From positions 29,664,703-29,728,702 of the forward strand of contig CM055112.1 of the NCBI GenBank assembly GCA_029204225.1: DNA of 64,000 nt, given 5' to 3'. This DNA is from Diphasiastrum complanatum (taxonomy: Eukaryota > Streptophyta > Lycopodiopsida > Lycopodiales > Lycopodiaceae). Made by a program: the position numbers and the translations under genes. Below, piece after piece: positions 11,970-23,500 of the stretch (within the stretch, counting starts at the first letter, position 1; each line of letters opens with the position of its first letter). Below the pieces are notes generated by a model that saw nothing but the letters and a program-made list of their open reading frames with translations, ran no database searches and was not told the origin of the DNA.

Positions 11970-12790
11970 GTCACTTGAGAGAGAAAGTTGCTAGACCAGT
12001 AGGTACCTTTGGCAAGGAGCACCTTGAGACCTTTGAGTTCGACTGATATTGGTGAACGTGGCTGAAAGCCAAACATCTACGCACTTTTGTATGCGAAGTC
12101 GACCATTGGGAGGTACATTTCCCAATCTGATTGTCGCCTGGAAACATATGCACGAAGCATGTCTTCCCTCAACTTGTTGGTACATTTGGTCTGACCATCA
12201 AATTCAAGGTGATCGAAAGATGAAAGATTAGTAGTACTTTCCAATCTCTTAGAGACCGATTGCTAGAATTTGTTGGTGAACCTGGAATGACGATCACCAA
12301 CAATATCATTTGACAATCCAAACAACCTGCACAACTTCTCAACAAATAGTTGAGCAAGCTCAAAAGCCACTTTGTTGGAATAAATTGCGCCATTTTGGTT
12401 TGCATGTCAATGACCACCCAAATGGCATCTTATCTCTTTCCTGTTCTATGGAGACCATTCACAAAATTCATTCAAATACTCTTTCATTTCTCATCAGGAA
12501 TTTCCAATGGATGCAACAAATCAACTGCTTTGAGTCTTTTTGGTTTGTTTACTTGGCATTGTTCACACTTTTGAACGAATGCCTCTACAGACCTTTCATT
12601 TTGGCCAATAAAAATTTCGTCTAACCAGGTCAAGGGTTCTTTGTATGCAAGACTGTAGCGACACCACAAATTGGAGTGGGAGGTTGCACGGAAGAAGAAG
12701 TGGCGGTGGTTGATGGAGTAGTTAGTGCGGCAGTGGAGACACGTCGTCGGGTAACAGTTGGAGATGTGGATGTAGAGGCAGTGCCACACA
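11970..12790 (-). pseudogene. Ty3/gypsy integrase fragment
   Basis: On the minus strand 12600-12484 reads CEQCQVNKPKRLKAVDLL, the end of the integrase zinc-binding domain, then LHPLEIPDEK. The core continues through VVIDMQTKMAQFIPTK (near 12417) and a DGQTK-like segment (near 12220), with frame changes between pieces. Neither RT nor LTRs are present, so this is an isolated integrase fragment inside the large LARD-like element. Confidence 0.75.
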
Positions 12791-12799
12791 TTCGTTGCT

Positions 12800-15100
12800 A
12801 GCCGTCGTGTTCATGTAGAATTTGGTCCCTAACATTATCTTGGTTTGGCACACAAATTTTTTTGGTTCAGAGAAGTAAGCCATTTCTAATGGAATAATTG
12901 AACTCTATCTTCTCACATCGAGATCTCTTGGAGTCCTTGCTAGGACTTCTTGCCAGATACTTTAAAAAAATGACCGACAACGATCTTGAAGAGAAAGATA
13001 CAGCTTGGATTGAATCTCAGCAAAAGCATAACTAATGTTTCTCTCCAATTCGGTTCAAAGCATCAATGACAGTTTGATGCACCTTTACCGTACTTAATGT
13101 CAAACTTGAACTCTTAAATGAGTTTCTTTCATCGTGCGGGTGTTGGCTTACGTGAGTAATTACAAAGCTTTGTAACTTTTGTAAGTCAAAACAAGTTTAT
13201 AAGCTTCTAAGCTTAAAACTTCTAAGTTTCAAGTTATTTGTTTTTAAGCATAAAAATGTTCTCAAGCCCTATTTTCCTAAGACTAGGATTATTCTTTGCA
13301 GGAAAAGACACACATAAATTTTTTTACAGTCCACTGGAAAATCTTTACAGGCTGCAAAATTTTATTATCAGTTTCTACTATTATTAAAATAATGTAGCAA
13401 GATCCCAAAACCACCTGTCTCCCAATTGAAATAACTATACATTTAAGCTACTTGGCACAGTACTCAATTTACTGGCCACTTTTTATTAACAATGAAGCTG
13501 GCACACCACAAGTCGGAGGCTCAGCTCTTTGTATTGAAAAATTACATAACTTGAAAATATATCTTTGTCTGGGAAAAGCGTAGATTTGATATTGCTTTCG
13601 TAAAACCCAAGAACCTTATTAACTGGTGACAGAGGCCTTTCTTTGAGATGTTCGCCCCTGTCGCTTCTGACTTTCGACTTTGGAACTGCTTTGAGCTCCT
13701 GATTTGTCCTTGATGCACTTTGTGTTGAGCTCCCTGAGCTCTAGATTTGATCAGTTCCGCATAGGTATCAAGGCTCCCTGAGCCAAAGGATTCATCGTTT
13801 GAATGCCCACTTTATGGTCCACTCCGTGCCTTGTTGCTTCTGCACCTTGATTTCTCTCCTTGTCCCAACCTGATCTTGATACTTTTCCATCTTGGCTCTT
13901 TAAGGTAGGCAAAGATTGAGTACTCCGCAATGCACCTCTCACTTAGCTTGAAGTAGCTCTTTGAATCAGCCCAAATGTAACCATTGACCTCGTGGAAAGC
14001 CAAAGGGTCGCACCAGTTTGATCCGCATACGAACTATCTCTTCATGTTTGTTTGAAGCCCCATGTCCATCGCACAAAACTTGACTTTCACAATTCCATCA
14101 CTGGTCAATTGCCTCACAGTCAAAACAAGAAGTGTACATCGAGCTTGGCTTCAAGTAGCTCTCTTTGAATCAGACACATGCACCCAGAGTTTGCATTAGT
14201 CCGATCTCAACGCGAACTGTCCCTTAGCGTCCGTTCGAAATACCAAGTCTCTCATGCAAGACTCAACTTTCACAGTTCCTTCATTGATCAGCTTCCTTAC
14301 ACGCAACACAAGCCAACATACTCATATGTTTCCTCATCGTTGCTGGTCCAGAGAAAGCCTATAACAAGCTTTCCTTTCCACAACAAAAACTTGTCAACTT
14401 ATTAGGTCCAAAGTTCGTGTGAGTATGGCTAGGTCACCTTGAATTTGTTCCCCTTTTGATCAACTTTCATTCAAAATTTGCCCCAAGAGAGAGGTGTGTG
14501 TGATAGTTCCCCTCCACTTATAAAATCAGCTGATCGGACTTAGAGTAGAGTTCTTCGGACAAAAAGCCTTTTCAACACTTTGCTTCCCATCTGCTAGGAT
14601 TATGGCTCGATCCAACTTGTTGCCAATCTCTGAAGAGGATCCTAGTCTTTCCCCTTTGAGGAAAAACCCAACTGATACTGGATATCACCCATGCTCAGTA
14701 AGTTTCAGTTCCGAAGGTGGCCGTCCCAAAATGAAGACCAACTATTCCATAGAAGATCTCCCCTCTAGCCATCCATCCTTTGCAAACATTGAGTCGTTTC
14801 GTTGCCGTTCACGTGCGAGTACTTGAACTAATCCGCCCCACAGATTCTATAGTCCTCTTTGTTTGATGGTATCAGCCTTCAAAAGCAAGGTTCCTTCTCG
14901 AGCCATCAGCTCCTTGTATCACAAGCAATCATGCAAACCAGGCAAAGCACGAGTACTAAGACTCACCACGAATACATACAAGTAAGTCACTCAGGCAGGT
15001 TTACTAACAAGTAACAAAGACAAGGTCCCCCTTTGAGATGGTCCTGCCAACGGACCTTTGCCTGGCCGCACCCATACAAATCGATCATAGAATCAGCCCA
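12800..15100. other. No recognised gene; interior/leader of the large LTR element
   Basis: More than 2 kb without a recognisable domain. Several 60-75 codon open frames occur on both strands (for example 14178-14405 and 14602-14826 plus) but none carries a family motif and they overlap in conflicting frames. Position next to the 5' LTR and primer site suggests non-coding leader sequence of the minus-strand element. Confidence 0.4.
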
Positions 15101-15109
15101 CATAGGACA

Positions 15110-15525
15110 CCCCTCCAACTATCCGTGCTTTCACCATTAAGCAGCACATTGCCTCAGTCACGCCCCACCACTCTTTGGTCGATAGCTCTTATAGCTAAAC
15201 GATCGGCAGCTATCCCGCACCGGCAGCTAACCACCCGTGCTTTACACCCGAATTCGAGCAGCATCTCTGTATCAATGGTTAACCCATACAGTTTGAATAT
15301 GTCACCCTGCACCCCACAAGGTACAGACCGTGCTTTCACCTACCTAGGCAGCACTTTGCCTCATCCGTCCTACGTGTAGACAGCGCTAGGCCCGAACCGC
15401 GAGAACTGACCGTGCTTACACCTCGAGGGCAGCACTTTGACTCATCAAGTCCCCCGTTCTGCCGACCACCCCGACCGTGGACGCACCCATGCTTACACTG
15501 TGGGCAGCACCTTGCAACAGTTGTC
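15110..15525 (-). repeat. Degenerate tandem repeat in the element leader (five copies)
   Basis: On the plus strand, a block starting CCGTGCTTTCAC or CCGTGCTTACAC and ending with GCAGCACTTTGCC or similar recurs near 15121, 15235, 15327, 15409 and 15487. Spacing is about 80-115 bp. It lies immediately inside the primer site of the minus-strand LTR element, where packaging or translation-control sequences usually reside. Confidence 0.7.
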
Positions 15526-15583
15526 TTGATGAACCCCAAACAGTGGCCATTTCCGTGAGATCCGCATAGCTGACCGGCCAGTC

Positions 15584-15596
15584 GGCTCTGATACCA
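15584..15596 (-). other. Primer-binding site (initiator tRNA-Met)
   Basis: The minus strand reads TGGTATCAGAGCC, a 13-base match to the usual plant retrotransposon primer site. Two bases separate it from the LTR start TGTAGCG at 15599. This fixes the orientation of the 15599-16677 LTR as the 5' LTR of a minus-strand element. Confidence 0.9.
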
Positions 15597-15598
15597 CA

Positions 15599-16677
15599 TG
15601 TAGCGCAGGCATCCCAAAGGGAGCCGGGAACCACGACTTAGCTTCCCAGCCTTCAACTCTTGCCATCCAAACCCACTTGACATACAAGCATCCAACTCGC
15701 CAACAACGATCAGACTTAACCAACTTGAAGTTCCGAAAACCAACATTGAGATCCAACCTGGCGCCATGCCAGATCGGGGGTCCCGATGTGGGTGACTTCC
15801 CTCCAAGCAAGCCGCCCGACATACATCAAACTTAACCAACTCGAAGCTTCGTTACAAACGAGTAACATCCATTCCAAGCAAGCGGTCTAACTTACATCAG
15901 ACTTAACCAACTGAAAGCTTCGTCACGAGCGCTGGAAGCCAACCTGGCGCCACGCTAGACTAGACAGCCATAAACATGTAACTTCCACCCAAGCAAGCCA
16001 TCCAACTCAGCCGACAGGTTAAAGCCCGTTCCCCAAGAGCTTAACCCATGCAAAGAACACTCAGAACCACAAGCCACGACAGATATGGAGACAACCAGTT
16101 CCTGGACCAAATGGTCCCGACAGCATACCGTTGGCGCCACGGACCGAATGGTCCCGACGGCATACCGCTGGCGTCCCAGGATACGACCCTCAGCTATGTA
16201 CCAACTTAAAAATTTTGAAGCGGCCTTACAACTGGCGCTTTTACCGAACACTAAAACCCAGAAGGTAATCATAGTCAGTTTGAGGAAAAATCCCACTTTA
16301 TTGATAAATCTGAGAAGGTTACATTTCAAGTGTGTGACCGACCCTAGTCTCCGGAACGCTAGCATGCCAAGGCGAGAGCCATGACAACATTCCAGCAAGG
16401 GAGGCTGAGACTTGGTTGGAGCTCGCCCTGAGTCGCAACCCGCACTCCCCTATAGTATTGGTGTGATTTGGCACCCCCCTCATACCAAGCACTCTACCCA
16501 AGCTGGTAAAGCACGTTTTTCTTTCTCTAGGATTTTCTCTTTCTAGAAAGTCATTTTCTCTCTCTAGATTTTATTGATCCCCAGGCTTCCTTTAATCATG
16601 CCTAGATCGTGTGAGGTGATTGCACATCGATCTGAGCTCTCTGGACTCCGCTAGAACCGATCAAAGATTTTCAGCCA
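15599..16677 (-). repeat. LTR, right copy (5' LTR of the minus-strand element)
   Basis: Begins TGTAGCG and ends CAGCCA on the plus strand, so it has TG...CA ends, and it abuts the primer site. It matches 5272-6354 almost throughout. The sequences on the outer sides differ completely beyond 6354 and 16677, which defines this end of the repeat. Confidence 0.85.
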
Positions 16678-16679
16678 TA

Positions 16680-17245
16680 GGAAAGAAAAAACAGATTTAT
16701 GCAAGCCATAAAAAGATCGTTAAAAGCCATTTTGACACGGATTTAAGCGCTACAAATCATGACTGAAATCAGAATTTTTTTCAGCCAGTTTAATTACGCT
16801 TTTTTAAATCAAAAGCAACAAAATTCAAGCATATTTTTTTAAAATACATCAACCCACGCCAAGAGGTTAAATCTTGCCATAAAAAAATAGTACGAACGTA
16901 TGCACGTTGAAGATGAAAATTGGTGGTTCTGATATCAATTGTTATAATCTACCGGACTGATAATGGCCAAGAGCATCTAATATAATCAATGGCTAAAACA
17001 CGACAAGCATAAGCAAAGAGTCGATTATCGCACGAAGAGCCCTACGCCATAACAAATAATAAGCTGTCTAATGACCAAATGATACCCTATATCTACTCTC
17101 TAGAGGGCCTTAATGAAAGCTTCTCGAGATTAGGGCCACATGGTGTACCTGGGTCATATAAGGCCATGCCATAAAAACATTGTGTGGGGGTTACAAAAAA
17201 CTACTGACTAAAAACTACAAGGCAGGCCCCAAGCAATAGCTTTGG
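16680..17245. other. No recognised gene
   Basis: AT-rich spacer between the large LTR element and the 643 bp DNA transposon. Nothing recognised. Confidence 0.4.
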
Positions 17246-17257
17246 TAGTAGCCAATC

Positions 17258-17900
17258 TTAGAAGCCCGTTCCGACCAAAATGGGTCGGAACGTTCCGTCC
17301 GTTCCGGAGCATTCCTGGTCAGAACGAGTTAATGTAGCAGCAGAAGCCACAAAAATGTGTAGCAGCCATCCCGGTTTGTAGCAGCCCATGATTTCTGCTG
17401 ATGGCTGACGGAACGGGCACCTAAACCTTAGTTTCCAGATTAAACGAACTTGTAGCAGCCCATGACTTCTGCTGATGGCTGATGTAGCTCTTCCACCCAG
17501 AAATGGGATGCATGCAATATAAATTTCAGAAATGGGATGCATGCAATATGAAAGTTCTTCGGGATCATTCCAATCTATGGTGGATCATGAGCTACTGATC
17601 TGACACATATAAAAGACAAAATTAAACAAGTGTTGCGGTGCCACTGACCATCATGCATCGGCTTGTAGAATTGAATATTGATTTCTTTGTAGAAATAGAG
17701 ATAATTATTCCATTGGTAGATAGTTAAACTAGAACCAGGTAGAGAATGAGATTCTTCATATGGTTTAGAACTTTAGATCATTCTGAATTCTAAGGTTGAG
17801 AGCTCAGGATATGGTGTTTTTTTCCTTTGTATAAAAACGTTTTTTTTTTTGAGGGTCTCGTTTCGGAACGGAAAGCGTTCCGTTCCGGAACTGGCAACTA
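17258..17900. mobile_element. 643 bp non-autonomous DNA transposon (MITE-like, hAT or MULE type)
   Basis: AGTAGCCAATC stands directly outside both ends (17247-17257 and 17901-17911), an 11 bp target duplication. The ends are imperfect inverted repeats: TAGAAGCCCGTTCCG on the left against TAGTTGCCAGTTCCG as the reverse complement of the right. Subterminal GTTCCG/CGGAAC palindromes occur at both ends. Inside are two copies of GTAGCAGCCCATGA followed by TTCTGCTGATGGCTGA, and two of AGAAATGGGATGCATGC. No transposase frame is present. An 11 bp duplication suits Mutator-like elements (9-11 bp) better than hAT (8 bp), but the short TIRs look more hAT-like. Confidence 0.75.
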
Positions 17901-18234
17901 AGTAGCCAATCATAAGTAAATATAAAAGTTCTGATTACCCATAATGTAGGCAAACAAAGAAAATGCATGCACCAATGGAGAAATTGAATTGGAGGACATA
18001 AGTTGTCACAACAAATATTTCAAAGGTAACACACAAACCCACAAAGCATAGTATATCAATTTTAAATCATGTGTGAATGTATCTTCAATGTAATGGAAAA
18101 GATGGTACTACTGTAAAACATTTATAATAAGTCGATGTATTTGACATAGATGCAAGAAAATGAAAAATGAGAATCACTGTGTAATACTATCACTCTCTAA
18201 TGTGCATCTCTCTCATTGTGTGATACTATTACAA

Positions 18235-18500
18235 TTCACTCCCTCATGTGAATCTCTCACACAATAAGACTCAACCTTGCTTGTAGAATGAAACTTAGAA
18301 ACACACTCATCAGTATCACTATCAATATCTATGACACCGATATCAGTCTCAATATCTATGACACCACAACTATCAGCAAGAGGAATCTCAAAAGTAGTCT
18401 CATCATCATCGGATAACATAAGTAGGCGAAGCACATGTAAAAAGAAATGCCACTCAGAGATAGATGGATGAAGATAAACATACGCACACCACTTAGACCA
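18235..18500 (-). repeat. Dispersed coding-like repeat, copy 2
   Basis: Counterpart of 10925-11200. The minus strand carries a 73-codon frame (18434-18213) with an acidic, Asp/Ile-rich centre in which ATATCTATGACACC-type units are locally repeated. The family is not recognised. Confidence 0.5.
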
Positions 18501-18739
18501 AGCAAAACCACCTAATAGGAAACTGCATCAACAATATTTTACATCCAAATCTTTTTTTTTGGCATGAATATAAATTTTCTATGTTAAAAAAATAAAATTC
18601 TGGCCACGTTCTGGAACAGGCAGCTATGATATGTCTTCAAATTCCCATCACTCCCATTATAACCGCTGACATGCCAAACTCAATTGCTAAAGAATATGTG
18701 ATTTATCTGAGACAATCATATATATATCTCAACAGGATC

Positions 18740-19870
18740 TCATGCAATATGTGATCCTGGGTGACTGCTCAAAGAAATTCAGACAAAAAGCAACACATTC
18801 AAGTTTTTGAAGTTCTTCAACAATACCATGTTCACGAAGACTCCTTGAGCTGCAAAATGTGCAGATGGCTGTACACTGTTGAAGCATCAAAATTTCATTG
18901 ATTTTCCATTCCATAGACGCTTTTCAATGATTTCTAACACCTTCATAAGCTGTCAGCACCAGAAAAGAACATCAAATCTGCCAATGTACATGCCTAGAAC
19001 ACGTGCAGCATAAGCATCCATTGTAGACCACACATTTAAGAACATTTTTTCTGATATCAGATTCACCAGAAACACAATCAAGAACAGGATTATTTCACCT
19101 AATCTATGGCAAGTTCATCAAACCTGAAGTTCCTACTAACTTTCAATCTTATGCTGGCTAGCCAACTCCTCTATCTCCTCCAAAACACATCCATTGGCTT
19201 GCCGATGAATGGTGATGGAGTACATGAGACTAGAAGGAGTGGGATTGATAATCTTCTCATTCAAGTCTGTGCTCCGACGAGATACAATTTTTTTCTCAGA
19301 AAACCAAACTCCAATAAACTTTAGGCTATTATTGATAGACTCATTCCCTAAGATGAGAGAAAGGAACCAAATTGCAATGGAAGGAAAAAAAAACTATCAG
19401 ACCCTTTTTGTCCCTCAAAAAGGCAACACACTATTTGAAACATTTCTGGTAATTCTGGAATTTCAAAATCCATTTATTGTATGGTAGATACTTGTAGACA
19501 AGGGACTATGGCAATTCCGATATAGAAGCGGCATTCATTAGCGTTCAGAAGTTGATGACTCGAGAACAATAAACCAAAACTATGATGTGGTGAGTAAGAA
19601 CTATTGACTATAATGCCTACGCATTGCAAAGTGAGGAAACATTATTTGATAGGGATAAATTTGACTGTGAGAATTCTTCATCAAAGCCTCATGTATTCTC
19701 TTAGGGAATTGTTTCCTGAAAATATAATGTGGGGCTGGAAGAGGTAGTTGGGTTTCTTCACATCATTCTTGAAGATTTTGATGATGATCTTCAGTGAGCT
19801 TTCTATCCCACTTCTGATCTCAAACTGGAGGTTCTGAAATTCAATGCAGCCCATGGAACAATGTAGAAGC
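18740..19870 (-). pseudogene. Unidentified minus-strand coding relic with splice-like signals
   Basis: Several minus-strand stretches look like protein. 19347-19139 is open for about 70 codons and directly follows an excellent acceptor (TTCCTTTCTCTCATCTTAG); it includes LKFIGVWFSEKKIV and VLEEIEELASQHKI. 19060-18900 reads VWSTMDAYAARVLGMYIGRF, then an in-frame TGA, then QLMKVLEIIEKRLW in the same frame. 18870-18740 reads SLREHGIVEELQKLE. Upstream, 19860-19690 is also open (FEIRSGIESSLKIIIKIF). I do not recognise the family. The in-frame stop argues for a pseudogene, although real exons with a misjudged splice site remain possible. It lies on the opposite strand just upstream of the Sfi1-like gene. 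Confidence 0.4.
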
Positions 19871-20263
19871 TTGGCTTTCTGATGGCATTACTTTTCCCTA
19901 GTGATCAGAGCATTCTTGACCATTTTCTTATTGAATGGTGTTGGTGTTTGCTAGTCCATTAGAAAAGAACATCCAACCAAACAATATAAAATTATTTTAA
20001 AGTATAAAAAGCATACAAAGACGACTCTCCAGCTATCCATAGACAAAACCACGAGTCAAAGCCCAGAACATAAGCACGTGGATAGATAGATGTACACATG
20101 CATAAGTGTATTTATTCTACTCATCTTTCTCGAGTATTAGTTATAATCACATGCTATGCATGATCTAATTCTTCCATTGTACAATATGTCTGGACTCTGA
20201 ATATCAGAGAGAGCAAGAGTTGAACGACTTTTAATAGAACAGATCTTTTGGTTCATTTTTCTT

Positions 20264-20558
20264 ATGCATGCAATTCATTTTCTGTTTACTGTTGAAGAAC
20301 TGTTTGCCATGTATATGACCTTATATATGAAGTTGAGATTTGAAGCTTTTGAAATCCAAGCCTTTATCCAGCATTGCAGGCTCTACTTTGCTGCATGGAA
20401 GGAGTTTTTGGATGCGAAGTGTGTAAAACGCTGTCACAACAGTAAAGCGGCAATGTTTCATCAAAAAGTGGCACAAAAAAGGGTGCTTCTGTTCTGGAGA
20501 AGTATTATGCAGTACAAAAGAGCACTTAAGCATGGCCTAATATATTTCTCTCAATTGG
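20264..20558 (+). CDS. Exon of the Sfi1-like gene (5' border unresolved)
   Basis: Open frame with [16 protein letters not shown] and [18 protein letters not shown] repeats. It ends CAATTGG, where the donor GTGTGT begins at 20559, leaving phase 1. The frame stays open upstream to about 20180, so the true 5' border could be an acceptor such as the one ending near 20294 or further left. The ATG at 20264 should not be taken as the gene start. Confidence 0.7.
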
Positions 20559-23500
20559 GTGTGTATGTTCTTATTCCAATAGTTTGCTTCATGTTGTTTT
20601 GACTACAGAAAGAAACTTAATTCTGCTATGTCAAAATTATCATTGACAATCCTTGCATTCAATCTCTGACATATTTTGCAGAAACTGATCAAGTGGGTGT
20701 TGTTTATTGATTCCATTAGACTTACACCATTGAGTCTAATATCAGATGTTCTACAAACTTCAGTAAGGATATAGATTCTATTGTTTTTCTTCTTACAGCT
20801 GCAAGGTGGAGATGCAAACTTGTGCTTCATGTGCTAGATGAACATGCAAAGCTCAAAATATGGCAGCACACCTATTTACGTAAAGCAGATCATTTCTGGA
20901 GACTTTCCTTACTGTCAAGGTATTTCAGCAACTGGCAAATGGAGTTGAAGAGGCAAAATATAAAACAACATAAGATTAAAACCTCACTCTGCAAATGGGC
21001 AGAAAAGAGAATTCGTTCAACTTTCAGTTACTGGAAGGCTTTCTGCTTTGAAGAGACTTGTAGGCATTCTGAGTTGCAGAAGGTGCTTGCCACTTCAGTA
21101 GCATTCTCACTAATTTACTGTGCAGACTTGGGTACAATTTGACTCATTAACTCTGTTAAGTTTTAATCTATCTGCTGCGTCCTTCCTTTGGAGGTGTGGC
21201 TGGAAGCATACTGTTTATAAAGTACTCAAGAAATTTTGACTTGGCAAGACAAAATAAATTTCAGATTACATGTTATGTTCACCTACTCTTGGGTGCTAAT
21301 GACATGAATAGATATGTTATGGCATTTGAGTTCGTGCTATGGATGATGGACTTAATGGTATAATATGTTGTGGGTGAACTCTAGAAAGTTGAAGATTGCA
21401 CGTCTTCTTTGCTATGTCTGGTACTATCCTAGACTTAACATGAATTGATATATCTACATACACCAATGTTGCCACTGTATGGTCGTACATCCTGTAGGAG
21501 TATTTGATGTATGCCAAAATTGTTTGATATCTAGGTAAGATATTTGTGACTACTATGACTGCTGACATGCAAGGCAAGCTACTGTTAATTTTAAAATTGC
21601 AAAAGACAAACACACAGTTCTAGAAATACAAATACACATGAGATAATTTGATACCAAATTACACGACTTATGGACACATGAGTTGGAATTATGGTACTAG
21701 GCTAGTGACCAAGTGTAGACCCTCCTGGGACCCAATAACCCTGATTGGTTACTTCCTAAGAACCTCCTTTAGAGCTTAAGTAGAGTAACTCGTATCTATT
21801 CCACAGTTGATATGATGCTCTTAGGTCCTTTGTAAAAGGTGTTATACTACAATTCTTCGAAGAGGATTTGCAACTACTCTTTGACTGTGATTGGTCGTTG
21901 TTGAGTATTCTTAGGTGGCATTCACTACTTATCTATTTCAAGTGGGATCCCTTATGTGCGATTTGGTTCATAAGTTGGTACTAGAACACTTTCCTGGCAC
22001 AATAGGATGAGCTCTAATTTTCTTTCTTTTTCATTTTTAACAAGATGATCTTTGAAAACATCATCAAATCACACCTTGCTCCATGCTCCTCTCAATCTTT
22101 GTCAGTCATGCTCTGCTCAGGCCACACAAATCTTGAGATTATTGAGCATCTCCACAAAGGACCTTCCAAAGGCTGATCTTCAATATTTTCGACAAGGCGA
22201 GAGTTCCTATACCCGTATGGGAACTCCATCCTCAGTCTCAACCTCACCCAATGAACATATCTTCTTCTCGCATGGAATACCTTGGAAACGTCCTATCTGA
22301 ATCATAGTGAATCTCAGTCAATGTGATAGACTAATCTAGATACAATAGACCAGACTGGGAAACTTGATGCACCTAGCTCCAAGAAGTGATTTCAATAAAA
22401 GTCAAGTTTGATACCCAGCTGTCCTTGCCAAGTATTCGTGATGAGGATGTACACAAGACTGCCTTCATAACTCGATTCACTCACTATGAGTATCTTGTCA
22501 TGCCATTTGGATTGACTAATGCCTCAGCTACATTCATGATGATAATGAATGATGTACTCAAGCAACACATGCGAAAAGATGACATTTTGACTTACAATGT
22601 AGGTAGGGTTAAGCATATGGCTCACCCTAGAACTGTGTTGTCTACCTTGAGGGACAAGAAGTTGTTTTCTATTGGTAGAAAGAATGAATTGTTTAGAAAG
22701 GAAATTGAGTATTTAGGTCATGTTTGATTGTTGATGGAGTAAGACCAAATCCCAAGAAAGCTGCTATGTTCATTGTGTGGCCTGTGGCATTGGTGGGTTA
22801 AGGACTACTTCATCGTCATTGCGCCTATGATGGACATGACGCAAAAGAACAACTTTGGTGAGTGGATTGAACTGCAACAAGCATGCGTTGAACAATCAAA
22901 GCAAGCTATCACAGAATGTGTCACTCTAAAATTTGAAGACCCTTTAAAGCCATATATTATTGATATGGATGTGAGTGACATTGTTGTGGGGGCAGTGCTG
23001 ATGCAGGAGGGAAGGCTTCTAGCCTTCGAGAGCAAGAAGCTCATCTTGGCACACAACGTCATTATCCAACTCATGAGAAAGAGCCGTTGTTTACCATTGT
23101 CAATGCATTAGAAGTGCGCATGCATTATTTATATGGATTTGAATTTTATGTGTACACTGATCATGTCCCTTTAAAGTACTTCAATAAGTAGCTGGCAGGC
23201 AAGATGGTCAGAGCTTACGCAGGAGTTCTAAATGGAGATTCGGTACAAGAAAGGTACTCAAAATTGTGTGGCAGATACACTACAACGGGACACTTGTCAT
23301 ACGCTCATTGGGACACTTGGTCCAGTGCATGAGTGACACAGGTCGGACGGTCGTTTTGATGGCGAGAAAGACCGGCACCTTGCACATAAAGGCGACCCGC
23401 ACATGGAACACGGGGATGAGAAGATGAAGAAGAAGAAAGCTGAGAAACTGAAAGAGAGGAAGAAAGGTGGTGGCAAAGATGGGGCGGACAGTATGGCGCC

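Larger units (their letters stand above)
5272..16677 (-). mobile_element. Large minus-strand LTR element (LARD-like) with nested insertions
   Basis: Two ~1.08 kb direct repeats (5272-6354 and 15599-16677) bound about 9.2 kb. The right copy begins TGTAGCG, ends CAGCCA, and lies two bases from a minus-strand primer site (15584-15596), which makes it the 5' LTR of a minus-strand element. The interior holds no gag-pol belonging to these LTRs that I can recognise. It holds repeat blocks plus copia and gypsy relics that look like later insertions. This fits a large retrotransposon derivative with a non-coding interior. TAGGAA follows the right LTR and also lies just before the left LTR, but not flush with it. 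The sequence inside the left LTR is not a convincing polypurine tract, so pairing of the two LTRs is probable, not proven. Confidence 0.6.

Noticed and set aside
5264-16685. TAGGAA as target duplication of the large LTR element
   Set aside because: It is flush with the right LTR (16678) but not with the left one (5264-5269, with two bases left before the altered LTR start), so it may be coincidence.
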